Source: UBA1738 sp964388835
Lineage (GTDB): Bacteria; Bacillota; Clostridia; UBA1381
DNA length: 23,534 nucleotides
Assembly: GCA_964388835.1 (NCBI GenBank)
Contig: CAYMBZ010000020.1
Location: forward strand, 1 to 23,534
Direction: 5' to 3'
In this document: one piece after another, positions 14,115 to 22,480 of the stretch
Layout of the letters: each line of letters opens with the position of its first letter
How positions within the stretch are numbered: position 1 is the stretch's first letter
Translations under genes and position numbers: made by a program
The notes under the pieces: model-generated
The model's input: only the letters and a program-made list of their open reading frames with translations
Databases searched by the model: none
Told to the model about the DNA's origin: nothing

Positions 14115-14417
14115 ATGGAAAAAAAATGCTGTCATATGCACAAAACCAAAAAGCGCGGTGATACGGAATACAAAGCTCTTGTAAACCGCCTGTCGCGGAT
14201 TGAGGGGCAGGTTCGCGGAATACGCAGTATGCTTGAAAACGATGCGTACTGCCCGGATATTCTTATTCAAGTGTCTGCTGTAAATGCCGCACTTAATTCA
14301 TTCAACAAGGAACTGCTTGCAAGTCACATAAAAACCTGTGTTATGCAAGATATTAAAAATGGAAACGACGAGACGGCGGATGAACTTATCGCTACGCTCT
14401 CGCGGCTTATGAAATAA
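14115..14417 (+). CDS. csoR: Copper-sensing transcriptional repressor CsoR
   Basis: A helical tetrameric repressor of the CsoR/RcnR (DUF156) family that leaves DNA when it binds Cu(I). The ligand set C46, H71 and C75 has the spacing of Mycobacterium CsoR C36/H61/C65, which marks a copper sensor rather than RcnR or FrmR. The family signature RLSRIEGQVRGI follows a basic, Cys/His-containing N terminus (MEKKCCHMHK). The length is 100 aa from ATG 14115; a TTG at 14076 would add residues unlike the family. The ribosome site is weak (GGAAAGG is 13 bases away). It is first in the operon with copA, and its operator overlaps the promoter. Confidence 0.95.
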   Translation: MEKKCCHMHKTKKRGDTEYKALVNRLSRIEGQVRGIRSMLENDAYCPDILIQVSAVNAALNSFNKELLASHIKTCVMQDIKNGNDETADELIATLSRLMK

Positions 14418-14434
14418 GAAAGGATTGCATAATT

Positions 14435-16924
14435 ATGAAACAATACACAGTAACCGGAATGAGCTGTGCCGCATGCAGTGCAAGGGTAGAAAAAGCCGTT
14501 TTAAAGACGGACGGTGTAACCTCATGCGCGGTAAATCTTTTGACCGGCACCATGAATGTTGAAGGTTACGCTGCGCCCGATGCGGTAATTGCCGCGGTAG
14601 TTACCGCAGGATACGGCGCAAGTGTAAAGAATTTGAACGAGAACAGCGAAATATCTGAAAACAATACGGATACCGCCGAGGTGTCAGTATTGAAAAGGAG
14701 ACTGTTTTCATCGATAGGATTCCTTGTACTTTTAATGTATGTATCGATGGGGCATACAATGTGGGGATTTCCGCTCCCGAAATTCTTTGACGGGAATTAT
14801 ATCGCGACAGGACTTTTACAGCTCCTTTTAACAATATGCGTAATGATTATAAACGGAAAATTTTTCGTAAACGGATTTAAAGGACTTATTCGTAAGGCTC
14901 CGAATATGGATACCTTGGTTGCACTCGGTTCGGGCGCGGCATTTGTCTACAGCACGTATGCACTTTTTGCAATGACCGGAGCACAGGTGCATGGCGGAAC
15001 GGACGTCGCCGCAATATTTGTGCATGAATTTTATTTTGAATCCTCTGCAATGATACTTACTCTCATAACGGTAGGCAAAATGCTGGAGGCACATTCGAAG
15101 GGCAAAACCACCGATGCTTTAAAGAGTTTGATAAGCCTTGCCCCCAAAACGGCAATCGTTATCAGGAACGGGGAAGAAACCGAAATTTCGGCAAGTGATG
15201 TGAAAAAGGGCGATATATTCATAGTAAAACCGGGAGCGGGCATACCGGCTGACGGTATAATTATCGAGGGTAAGTGTAGTGTAAACGAAGCCGCGCTGAC
15301 AGGAGAGAGCATACCGGTTGACAAAGGACTGGGTGACAGTGTATCTGCCGCAACAATCAATACTGTCGGATTTATAAAATGTGAAGCGGTAAAGGTCGGC
15401 GAAGATACTGTACTTTCGCAAATAATACGAATGGTCAGCGATGCCGCATCAACAAAGGCACCGATTGCAAAAAGCGCGGACAAGGTTTCGGGTATTTTCG
15501 TGCCCTGTGTAATGGCGGCGGCGCTCATAACAATTGCGGTATGGCGCATATCCGGAGCTGATATCGGATTTGCACTCGCACGCGGGATTTCCGTACTTGT
15601 TATCAGTTGTCCGTGCGCCTTGGGATTGGCAACACCGGTTGCCATAATGGTTGCAAGCGGAATCGGTGCAAAAAACGGAATATTGTTTAAAAATGCCGCA
15701 TCTTTGGAAGAAACGGGAAGAATACAAATTGCCGCCCTGGATAAAACCGGTACAATTACTTTGGGCGAGCCGGAAGTTACGGATATTATACCACTGTCGG
15801 ATATTTCCGAAACGGAGCTTCTTTCAATAGCATATTCCCTTGAAACAGGGAGTGAACATCCGCTGGCAAAGGCAATAGTGAAAAAAGCTTCAAGCGAATG
15901 TACAAGATATGAGGTTTCGGATTTTGAGGTGCTTGCCGGCAACGGACTTAGGGGTAAAATAAACGGAAGTGAAATTTTGGGCGGAAACATGAAATTTGTT
16001 TCGGAAAATACTGAAATACCCGAGAGTGCGCGTTCTGCTGCGGATAAGCTGTCGGAAAGCGGAAAAACCCCCATGTTCTTTACATCGGAGGGAAGCCTTA
16101 TCGGAATAATTGCCGCTGCGGATTCGGTAAAAGAGGACAGCCCGAGAGCTGTTCGGGAGCTTCATGATATGGGAATACATGTAGTAATCCTTACCGGGGA
16201 TAATGAAAGGACGGCAAATGCCGTCAAAGTCGCGGTAGGTGCGGATGAGGTTATAGCGGGTGTTATGCCGAGGAAAAAGGAAAGCGTTATACGGGAGCTT
16301 AAAAAACGCGGAAAAACAGCTATGGTAGGTGACGGGATAAACGATGCACCGGCGCTTACAAGTGCGGATATAGGTATTGCGATAGGCTCGGGAACCGACG
16401 TTGCCGCGGATGCGGCAGATATAGTGCTTATGAAGAGCCGATTGTCCGATGTTCCCGACGCTATCAGATTAAGCAGAAAGACTCTCAAAAATATCCGAGA
16501 GAATCTATTCTGGGCATTTATATACAATATCATCGGTATTCCGCTTGCTGCGGGAGTGTGGATTCCGCTGTTCGATTTGAAGCTCAATCCCATGTTCGGG
16601 GCGGCGGCGATGAGTCTGTCCAGCTTCTGTGTGGTTACCAATGCACTGCGCCTGAATCTTTTTGATATACACAGCAGTGCAAAAGATAAAAAAATTAAAC
16701 AAAAAAAGGAGAAAAAAGCTATGGAAACAACAATGAAAATCGAAGGAATGATGTGCGGTCATTGCGAGGCAAGAGTTAAAGCATGCCTTGAGGGAATTGA
16801 CGGTGTGGTATCCGCCGATGTCAGCCATAAGGAAAACAAGGCTGTTATAGAACTTTCAAAAGAGGTGTCGGCGGAGGTTTTGAAGAAAACCGTTGAAGAT
16901 GCGGGATATACCGTTATTGATTGA
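14435..16924 (+). CDS. copA: Cu(I)-exporting P1B-ATPase with C-terminal CopZ-like domain
   Basis: Copper efflux pump of the cytoplasmic membrane. An N-terminal HMA domain has the Cu site MSCAAC (C11, C14). The intramembrane CPC is C392-C394, the phosphorylation motif DKTGTIT starts at D436, then SEHP and GDGINDAP follow. YN in helix 7 and MSLSS in helix 8 are the Cu(I)-class marks. After the last helix a Lys-rich linker (about 748-762) leads to a second HMA domain (763-829) with MMCGHC (C774, C777), like free CopZ. Normal CopA has HMA domains only at the N terminus. The join region holds AAAGGAG, an ATG and a slippery heptamer. The gene starts 17 bp after csoR and shares its copper-controlled promoter. 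Confidence 0.95.
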   Translation: MKQYTVTGMSCAACSARVEKAVLKTDGVTSCAVNLLTGTMNVEGYAAPDAVIAAVVTAGYGASVKNLNENSEISENNTDTAEVSVLKRRLFSSIGFLVLLMYVSMGHTMWGFPLPKFFDGNYIATGLLQLLLTICVMIINGKFFVNGFKGLIRKAPNMDTLVALGSGAAFVYSTYALFAMTGAQVHGGTDVAAIFVHEFYFESSAMILTLITVGKMLEAHSKGKTTDALKSLISLAPKTAIVIRNGEETEISASDVKKGDIFIVKPGAGIPADGIIIEGKCSVNEAALTGESIPVDKGLGDSVSAATINTVGFIKCEAVKVGEDTVLSQIIRMVSDAASTKAPIAKSADKVSGIFVPCVMAAALITIAVWRISGADIGFALARGISVLVISCPCALGLATPVAIMVASGIGAKNGILFKNAASLEETGRIQIAALDKTGTITLGEPEVTDIIPLSDISETELLSIAYSLETGSEHPLAKAIVKKASSECTRYEVSDFEVLAGNGLRGKINGSEILGGNMKFVSENTEIPESARSAADKLSESGKTPMFFTSEGSLIGIIAAADSVKEDSPRAVRELHDMGIHVVILTGDNERTANAVKVAVGADEVIAGVMPRKKESVIRELKKRGKTAMVGDGINDAPALTSADIGIAIGSGTDVAADAADIVLMKSRLSDVPDAIRLSRKTLKNIRENLFWAFIYNIIGIPLAAGVWIPLFDLKLNPMFGAAAMSLSSFCVVTNALRLNLFDIHSSAKDKKIKQKKEKKAMETTMKIEGMMCGHCEARVKACLEGIDGVVSADVSHKENKAVIELSKEVSAEVLKKTVEDAGYTVID
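16702..16708 (+). other. A_AAA_AAG slippery heptamer in the copA linker
   Basis: In the zero frame the codons are CAA AAA AAG, so the heptamer A AAA AAG lies in the correct X_XXY_YYZ register for -1 frameshifting. A slip would give a product ending at TAA 16777-16779 and missing the C-terminal HMA. No stimulatory stem was identified. Confidence 0.4.
16721..16924 (+). CDS. copZ: Possible separately translated CopZ (67 aa), in frame within copA
   Basis: An AAAGGAG at 16705-16711 stands nine bases before ATG 16721, ideal spacing, and the codons from there encode a complete HMA metallochaperone (METTMKIEGMMCGHCEARV...). Free CopZ carries Cu(I) to CopA or CsoR. The same codons are the C-terminal domain of CopA, since no stop separates them. 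Either a free CopZ is made by internal initiation along with the fusion, or the two genes fused and the ribosome site is a relic. A one-base error in the A-rich linker could also create a false fusion. Confidence 0.45.
   Translation: METTMKIEGMMCGHCEARVKACLEGIDGVVSADVSHKENKAVIELSKEVSAEVLKKTVEDAGYTVID
16903..16923 (+). repeat. 21-base sequence also found at 22451-22471
   Basis: These bases encode GYTVID and the stop codon at the end of copA. The identical 21 bases occur 5.5 kb downstream, in the gap before the DtxR-family gene. Confidence 0.7.
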
Positions 16925-16955
16925 TATTTATTGCAATACAATTGATTGGAAAGAA

Positions 16956-17031
16956 ATAGGAAAATCAACCCGAGGATGATATGATGTTAATAACCACAAA
17001 AACAAATATCGGAACGGAGTGATTTTCCTAC
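16956..17031 (+). repeat. Palindromic repeat element, copy A
   Basis: About 75 bases bounded by perfect 11-base inverted arms, TAGGAAAATCA (16957-16967) and TGATTTTCCTA (17020-17030). The inside shares ATGATGTTAATAACC and AAATATCGGAAC with copy B at 22292-22360. It lies 32 bases after the copA stop. It contains no convincing coding sequence. The 300-base gap before the next gene otherwise holds only a small TAATGT/ACATTA stem (17041-17055) and the promoter at 17148-17176. Confidence 0.65.
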
Positions 17032-17147
17032 GAAAATATTTAATGTTTCACATTAACAATGGGCATTTGGGGTGAACTTTGTTTTTTTGAAAAAGTATCA
17101 CTTATAATTAACTTTCAACATAAATTTCCGATTTCAATACTTATACT

Positions 17148-17176
17148 TTGACAAACTCATTATTTTTGTGTATAAT
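17148..17176 (+). promoter_or_regulatory. Consensus promoter for the DUF512-der-plsY-gpsA block
   Basis: TTGACA (17148-17153) and TATAAT (17171-17176) are 17 bases apart. The predicted start near 17183 leaves a leader of about 44 bases. Confidence 0.85.
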
Positions 17177-17226
17177 AGGTTTGTATGTATATTTTGCATA
17201 CAAATACTTTTTTAAGGAAAACGATT

Positions 17227-18549
17227 ATGCATAACGAGGACAGAACAATTTCATACATCGAACCCGGTTCTCTTGCTGAGGAAGCCGGACTTGCACCCGG
17301 CGATGTGCTCCAAAAAATCAACGGACACATTTTCCATGATATTTTGGAATACCGTTATTTGATATCAGAAACCGAAATCGAACTTGAGGTTTCAAAAGCG
17401 GATGGTTCGGACGAAATTATTACAATAGAAAACGATTATGAGGATTTGGGTATAGAATTTCGTCAGGGACTTATCGATACCCCTCAGCATTGCAAAAACA
17501 AATGCATATTCTGTTTTATAGACCAGCTTCCGCGTGGTATGCGTGAGACCGTTTATTTTAAGGATGATGACTCAAGGCTTTCATTTTTGCAAGGGAATTA
17601 TGTAACACTCACAAATCTATCGAATGAGGAAATCGACAAACTTATCGCAATGCGTATTTCACCGATAAATATTTCAGTTCATACCACAAATCCCGAGCTT
17701 CGCGTAAAAATGCTCAAAAATCCAAATGCTGGGAAAATTTATGAAATAATGAAAAAATTTGCGGCAAATGATATATATATGAATTGTCAAATAGTACTTT
17801 GTCCCGGATATAACGATAAAGAGGAGCTTGACAGAACAATCAATGACATAGCGGCTCTCTATCCTTACGTTGCAAGCTGTTCGGTTGTCCCTGTCGGGCT
17901 TACCCGCTATCGCGAGGGATTGTGCAATCTTGAGCCATTTTCCGCTCGGAGCGCACTTGATACGGTACGTCAAATTGAAAGTTTCGGTAAAAAATTCCGC
18001 AATGAGCTCGGCATAAATCTGATTTATGCATCGGATGAATTTTATATAAAAGCAAAGCTTCCGCTTCCCGCTCCCGAGGAATATGACGGCTTTCCGCAAA
18101 TCGAAAACGGTGTCGGTCTTATTTCATCCATGCAGGAGGAATTCGATTTCGCAATCAAGCTTGTGGGGAGCAAGAAACGTAACCGCCGTATCGCCTTATG
18201 CACCGGTGAAATTGCTTATGATTTTATAAGTTCTCTCACTTGCCGCTTAAGCGAAAAATGCCCGGGGCTTGACATAACCGTCTATCCGGTCAAAAACGAA
18301 TTCTTCGGCGGGGAAGTGAATGTTTCGGGACTTGTTACCGGAAGTGATATTCTGCGTACTTTAAAAGATGCGCCTCATTTTGAAGAGCTTCTTATTCCGG
18401 ACAGCATGCTTCGAGACGGCGAGGATATTTTCCTTGACGATATCACCCTTACCGGCCTTTCAAAGCAGCTCGGAATGAAAATTACACCGGTACCGAATGA
18501 CGGTTATGCTTTTATTGAAAAAATTTTGGATGAAGAATTGGAATTCTGA
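17227..18549 (+). CDS. DUF512 family radical SAM protein with PDZ domain
   Basis: A Firmicute protein of unknown reaction, nearly always next to der. The N terminus (1-65) is a PDZ-like domain (YIEPGSLAEEAGLAPGDVLQKING). A radical-SAM-like Cys motif C-x3-C-x2-C follows at C89, C93 and C96, embedded in CKNKCIFCFIDQLP, and then the DUF512 C-terminal half with CTGEIAYDF and NEFFGGEVNVSGLVTGSD elements. AAGGAAA at 17214-17220 supports ATG 17227 (440 aa); a further upstream ATG at 17185 falls at the predicted transcript start. It is first in an operon with der, plsY and gpsA, suggesting a link to ribosome assembly or translation. Confidence 0.93.
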   Translation: MHNEDRTISYIEPGSLAEEAGLAPGDVLQKINGHIFHDILEYRYLISETEIELEVSKADGSDEIITIENDYEDLGIEFRQGLIDTPQHCKNKCIFCFIDQLPRGMRETVYFKDDDSRLSFLQGNYVTLTNLSNEEIDKLIAMRISPINISVHTTNPELRVKMLKNPNAGKIYEIMKKFAANDIYMNCQIVLCPGYNDKEELDRTINDIAALYPYVASCSVVPVGLTRYREGLCNLEPFSARSALDTVRQIESFGKKFRNELGINLIYASDEFYIKAKLPLPAPEEYDGFPQIENGVGLISSMQEEFDFAIKLVGSKKRNRRIALCTGEIAYDFISSLTCRLSEKCPGLDITVYPVKNEFFGGEVNVSGLVTGSDILRTLKDAPHFEELLIPDSMLRDGEDIFLDDITLTGLSKQLGMKITPVPNDGYAFIEKILDEELEF

Positions 18550-18587
18550 GTATTCATTTAACTTATATACAGAAAGGAAACAGAAAA

Positions 18588-19913
18588 ATGAAACCTGTTG
18601 TAGCCATAGTCGGACGACCAAATGTGGGCAAGTCCACACTGTTTAACAAAATTTCGGGAGAAAGGATAAGCATTGTGGAGGACACTCCCGGTGTTACCCG
18701 TGACCGAATTTATGCAGATGCCGTTTGGCTTGATAAAGCCTTTACGCTTATCGATACCGGCGGTATCGAACCGTCTTCAAAGGATGAAATTTTAAGTCAA
18801 ATGCGGCTTCAGGCAGAGCTTGCCATCGATATGGCGGATGTTGTAATTCACATGGTAAATGTAGCGGACGGTGTTACCGCAAACGATTTGGACGTTGCAT
18901 CTATGCTTCAAAAAGCAAAAAAGAAAATCGTGCTTGCGGTAAACAAGGTGGATAATATCGGTGAACCTCCGATGGAGTTCTACGAATTCTATAATTTGGG
19001 TCTCGGTGACCCGATTGCCATATCATCAACTCACGGTCTCGGCGTTGGCGACCTTTTGGATGAAGTCTGCGCACTTTTCCCCCAAAATGCCGATACCGAG
19101 GATAATTCCGATGAAATCAAGGTTGCGGTTATCGGAAAACCGAATGCGGGAAAATCAAGCTTGATAAATAAAATTCTCGGAGAAAACCGAGTGATTGTTT
19201 CAAACGTAGCCGGAACCACCCGCGATGCGATTGACACTCATTTCGAAAAAAACGGTGACAAATTCTTGTTTATAGATACCGCCGGTATGAGAAAACGTAA
19301 AAAAATTGACGAAAACGTGGAGCATTACAGCGTAGTACGCGCACTGGCGGCGGTTGACCGCAGTGATGTGTGTGTAATCATGCTCGATGCCAACGAGGGT
19401 GTAACCGAACAGGATACAAAAATCGCCGGATACGCGCATGAACAGGGCAAGGCATGCATACTGACCGTAAATAAGTGGGATACCATCGCAAAGGATGACA
19501 AAACAATGCGCAGTTTCACACAAAGAGTCCGTGAAGGCTTTGCATTTATGTCCTACGCGCCGATTATGTTCATTTCGGCAAAAACAGGTCAAAGAGTGGA
19601 AAAGCTTCTTGAAGAAATCAAGCTTGCCGATGCACAGCATAAGCGCAGAATCACCACCGGAATGCTCAATGACGTGCTCAATGATGCAATGTCAAAGCAA
19701 CAACCGCCGTCGGATAAGGGAAAACGCCTTAAAATATACTACGGAACGCAAGCATCTTCGGAACCGCCGACTTTTGTGCTTTTCTGCAACTCAAAGGATT
19801 TGTTCCATTATTCTTATCTGCGTTTTATCGAAAATCAGATACGTGCCGCTTTCGGATTCACCGGCACGCCGATACATTTTATTTTAAGAGAAAAGGGTCA
19901 AAAAGACCTGTGA
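18588..19913 (+). CDS. der: GTPase Der (EngA), 50S ribosome assembly factor
   Basis: An essential GTPase with two G domains in tandem and a C-terminal KH-like domain, acting in late 50S subunit assembly. The first P-loop GRPNVGKS is at residues 8-15 with NKVD as G4; the second, GKPNAGKS, starts at G183 with NKWD as G4. The KH-like part ends in YSYLRFIENQIRAAFGFTGTPI. The length of 441 aa is typical. GAAAGGAAA precedes the ATG. It starts 38 bp after the DUF512 gene and runs into plsY with only 13 bases between stop and start. Confidence 0.98.
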   Translation: MKPVVAIVGRPNVGKSTLFNKISGERISIVEDTPGVTRDRIYADAVWLDKAFTLIDTGGIEPSSKDEILSQMRLQAELAIDMADVVIHMVNVADGVTANDLDVASMLQKAKKKIVLAVNKVDNIGEPPMEFYEFYNLGLGDPIAISSTHGLGVGDLLDEVCALFPQNADTEDNSDEIKVAVIGKPNAGKSSLINKILGENRVIVSNVAGTTRDAIDTHFEKNGDKFLFIDTAGMRKRKKIDENVEHYSVVRALAAVDRSDVCVIMLDANEGVTEQDTKIAGYAHEQGKACILTVNKWDTIAKDDKTMRSFTQRVREGFAFMSYAPIMFISAKTGQRVEKLLEEIKLADAQHKRRITTGMLNDVLNDAMSKQQPPSDKGKRLKIYYGTQASSEPPTFVLFCNSKDLFHYSYLRFIENQIRAAFGFTGTPIHFILREKGQKDL

Positions 19914-19926
19914 TGAGGTGATTTAT

Positions 19927-20646
19927 ATGCTGTATATTATTGCCGTTCTTACCGCGGCGGTTTCCTATTTTATAGGAAGCATAAATACTTCCATTGTTCT
20001 TTCAAAAAGTATTTACGGAAGCGATATCCGCTCGGAGGGGTCGGGAAATGCCGGCACAACCAACATGCTTCGAACCCACGGAAAGCTTATGGGGCTTGCG
20101 ACGCTTCTGTGCGACATATTAAAGGGCACATTGGCGATTGTTGTCGCCTCCTGGCTTGATATATTCGTAAAGGACGCAGTTATCGGCACATCGGTTTCTT
20201 ATTATGAAATGTTGTTTATTGCCGACAACTTAAAATATATTGCGGGTATTTTTGTCGTGCTCGGACATGATTTCCCCATTTTCTTCGGTTTTAGAGGCGG
20301 AAAGGGTGTTGCTACAAGCCTCGGCGTTGTGCTTGCCCTCAATTGGCAGGTGGGATTAATCGTCTGCGCGATTGCGATAGTCGTTATCGCCGTATCAAGA
20401 TATGTTTCTCTCGGTTCGATTACCGCGGCGACGGTTTATCCCTTTATACTTTTTACATATCTTCTCACAAAGGGAGAGAACCCGGAAAAATTCATTACAT
20501 ATATTATTATGTCATTTATTCTTGCTTTGCTTATTATCGCAAAGCACCATGCAAATATCTCACGTCTTAAAAGCGGAACGGAAAATAAACTGTTTGCAAA
20601 AAAAGCCGCACAAGACAGCGAGAATTTTGCCGAAAACAAGGAATAG
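19927..20646 (+). CDS. plsY: Glycerol-3-phosphate acyltransferase PlsY
   Basis: A membrane enzyme that transfers an acyl group from acyl-phosphate to glycerol-3-phosphate, the first step of phospholipid synthesis. The conserved loops are visible: GSGNAGTTN (around S39) and HDFPIFFGFRGGKG (about residue 117 on), with five hydrophobic helices. At 239 aa it is somewhat long because of a hydrophilic tail of about 30 residues. GAGGTG at 19915-19920 is six bases before ATG 19927; a GTG at 19918 overlaps that site and is rejected. gpsA, which makes its substrate, follows 30 bp downstream. Confidence 0.96.
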   Translation: MLYIIAVLTAAVSYFIGSINTSIVLSKSIYGSDIRSEGSGNAGTTNMLRTHGKLMGLATLLCDILKGTLAIVVASWLDIFVKDAVIGTSVSYYEMLFIADNLKYIAGIFVVLGHDFPIFFGFRGGKGVATSLGVVLALNWQVGLIVCAIAIVVIAVSRYVSLGSITAATVYPFILFTYLLTKGENPEKFITYIIMSFILALLIIAKHHANISRLKSGTENKLFAKKAAQDSENFAENKE

Positions 20647-20676
20647 CCACCTGTCATAAATGGAGGATATCTGATT

Positions 20677-21669
20677 ATGAAAATTGCAGTTATAGGCTCG
20701 GGAAGCTGGGGCTGTGCCATAGCAATTCTGCTTGCCGAGAAAGGAAATGACGTTTATTTATGGAGCTGGCGCAGGGAGGAAACCGACCGTTTGAGCTCAG
20801 ACCGCGAAAACAAGGCTGTGCTTCCTGGAAAGCATTTTCCCGATAAAATTGTCTGTACTCACGACATTGAAATTGCCGCCCGTGATGCCGACCTTATCGT
20901 TACGGTTGTTCCGTCGCCGGCAGTGCGCGATACCGCAAAACAGCTGTCACCTTACGTGAAAAAAAATACCGTCATCGTGAACCTGTCAAAAGGAATTGAG
21001 GACGGCACTCTTATGACACTGTCCGAAGTAATTGAGAGTGAAATCCCTCAGGCGGAAATTGCCGTGATGAGCGGACCGTCTCACGCGGAGGAGGTAAGCG
21101 AAAACCTCCCCACCACAAATGTTGCGGCGGCTAAAAATATCGAAACCGCAAAATATATCCAGAATATTTTCACAACCGAGGTTTTTCGGGTTTACACAAG
21201 TGACGATATTCTCGGAGCAGAGCTCGGCGGAGCTTTGAAAAACGTAATTGCGCTTTGTTCCGGCATTTCGGACGGAATAGGCTATGGTGACAATACGAGA
21301 GCCGCGCTCATGACTCGCGGAATTGCGGAAATCAAACGCCTCGGTATTGCCATGGGCGCAAAAGCGGAGACCTTTGCCGGACTTTCCGGAATAGGGGACT
21401 TAATCGTTACTTGTACGAGTATGCATTCCAGAAACCACCGCGCCGGAATATTACTCGGAAAAGGCTATTCCATTGATGAGACCTTAAAAGAGGTTGCAAT
21501 GGTTGTTGAGGGCGTAAATACCGCAAGAGCCGCATATAATTTAAGTAAAAAATACAATGTTTCGATGCCGATAACCGCGGAAGCGTTCAAGGTACTTTTT
21601 GAGGGAAAAGACCCGAAGAAGGCCGTTACCGATCTTATGACACGTTCCAAAACATCGGAAAACGGCTGA
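20677..21669 (+). CDS. gpsA: Glycerol-3-phosphate dehydrogenase [NAD(P)+]
   Basis: A cytoplasmic enzyme reducing dihydroxyacetone phosphate to sn-glycerol-3-phosphate for lipid synthesis. The Rossmann nucleotide motif GSGSWG is at residues 7-12. The family blocks NLSKGIE, SGPSHAEEV and GAELGGALKNVIAL (with the catalytic Lys) and the GLSGIGDLIVTCTSMHSRNH stretch, quoted by its key part GIGDLIVTC, are intact. The length of 330 aa is normal. GGAGG precedes the ATG. With plsY it supplies and acylates G3P. mntP follows 17 bp later and probably shares the transcript. Confidence 0.97.
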   Translation: MKIAVIGSGSWGCAIAILLAEKGNDVYLWSWRREETDRLSSDRENKAVLPGKHFPDKIVCTHDIEIAARDADLIVTVVPSPAVRDTAKQLSPYVKKNTVIVNLSKGIEDGTLMTLSEVIESEIPQAEIAVMSGPSHAEEVSENLPTTNVAAAKNIETAKYIQNIFTTEVFRVYTSDDILGAELGGALKNVIALCSGISDGIGYGDNTRAALMTRGIAEIKRLGIAMGAKAETFAGLSGIGDLIVTCTSMHSRNHRAGILLGKGYSIDETLKEVAMVVEGVNTARAAYNLSKKYNVSMPITAEAFKVLFEGKDPKKAVTDLMTRSKTSENG

Positions 21670-21686
21670 TTTGATAGGAGAGAAAA

Positions 21687-22253
21687 ATGGATTTTGTTTC
21701 AATATTACTGATAGGCGCCGGACTTGCCATGGATGCTTTTTCTGTTTCGGTAACCGACGGAATTATCTTAAAAAAACCAAAGATCACCGAAGCGGCAAAA
21801 ATAGGTTTATTCTTCGGCGGATTTCAGTTTTTAATGCCATGCATAGGTTATCTTTTGGGAAGCGCATTTGCGCATTACATAACCTCTTTTGACCATTGGA
21901 TTGCTTTCATCTTGCTTGCATTTATCGGAGGAAAAATGCTTTTTGAAGCTGTTTTTGAAAAAGAGGACGGTGAGGATACCGATATAAAAAATCCTCTATC
22001 ATTTTCAACTCTTACAATTTTGGCAATAGCCACCAGTATCGATGCGCTGGCTGTCGGTGTCACGTTTGCAACCGTAAATGTACCGATTTTGTACGCCTCA
22101 TCCGTAATCGGGATTATCACATTTGCAATATCATTTTCCGGTGTTTATATAGGCAGTAAATTCGGCAATCTTCTCGGCAAGCGCGCGGAAATTGCCGGAG
22201 GTTTTGTGCTTATTGGCATAGGTGTAAAGATTCTTTTGGAGCACCTATTATAA
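21687..22253 (+). CDS. mntP: Putative Mn2+ efflux pump MntP
   Basis: A six-helix inner-membrane exporter that lowers cytoplasmic manganese. The two inverted repeats each carry the conserved Asp motif: GAGLAMDAFSVS (D16) and ATSIDALAVG (about D118), separated by an acidic cytoplasmic loop (FEKEDGEDTD). The length of 188 aa is typical. GATAGGAGAG precedes the ATG. It sits 17 bp behind gpsA, so there is no room for the yybP-ykoY Mn2+ riboswitch that often precedes this gene; control may come from the upstream promoter. A DtxR/MntR-family gene is next, separated by 316 bases. Confidence 0.95.
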   Translation: MDFVSILLIGAGLAMDAFSVSVTDGIILKKPKITEAAKIGLFFGGFQFLMPCIGYLLGSAFAHYITSFDHWIAFILLAFIGGKMLFEAVFEKEDGEDTDIKNPLSFSTLTILAIATSIDALAVGVTFATVNVPILYASSVIGIITFAISFSGVYIGSKFGNLLGKRAEIAGGFVLIGIGVKILLEHLL

Positions 22254-22291
22254 TTAAAATGTTGTGTTTACAACGGATGGGTGACAAAAAG

Positions 22292-22360
22292 ATAGGAACA
22301 TTAACCTAAATATGACATGATGTTAATAACCGAAATATCGGAACAGAGTAAGTTTCCTAT
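22292..22360 (+). repeat. Palindromic repeat element, copy B
   Basis: A homologue of the element at 16956-17031, in the same orientation. It shares ATAGGAA at the left, ATGATGTTAATAACC, AAATATCGGAAC, GAGT and TTTCCTA at the right, with about seven fewer bases in the middle. Its terminal arms pair at 9 of 11 positions. It lies about 40 bases after mntP. Confidence 0.65.
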
Positions 22361-22450
22361 TAATAACATCAGAAGCTAAGGTTCGTCAACGGTAATTAAA
22401 TATTCTTACAAACATGGTGTTGAATTGTTAATGATGGGTGACGATTCAAT

Positions 22451-22471
22451 GGGATATACCGTTATTGATTG
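22451..22471 (+). repeat. Copy of the copA 3' end in the gap before the DtxR-family gene
   Basis: Identical over 21 bases to 16903-16923. In the matching frame it encodes GYTVID and then reads on to a TGA near 22482-22484. It may be the last trace of an HMA/copZ-like gene. Nearby, GATGGGTGAC occurs twice (near 22276-22285 and 22434-22443). The rest of the 316-base gap shows no gene. Confidence 0.5.
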
Positions 22472-22480
22472 TTATTATCT

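Noticed and set aside
15031..16074. Long minus-strand open frame (347 codons) opposite copA
   Set aside because: It lies wholly inside the well-supported copA gene, has no ribosome site, is low in complexity (Ser/Ile/Pro-rich), and contains no recognisable domain.
16981..17022. Small ORF starting MMLITT inside repeat copy A (and MMLITE in copy B)
   Set aside because: The peptides diverge after five residues and end differently, while the DNA pairing pattern is kept, so the element is better read as noncoding.
21600..21686. yybP-ykoY manganese riboswitch before mntP
   Set aside because: Only 17 bases separate gpsA and mntP, and none of the riboswitch landmarks are visible in the preceding coding sequence.
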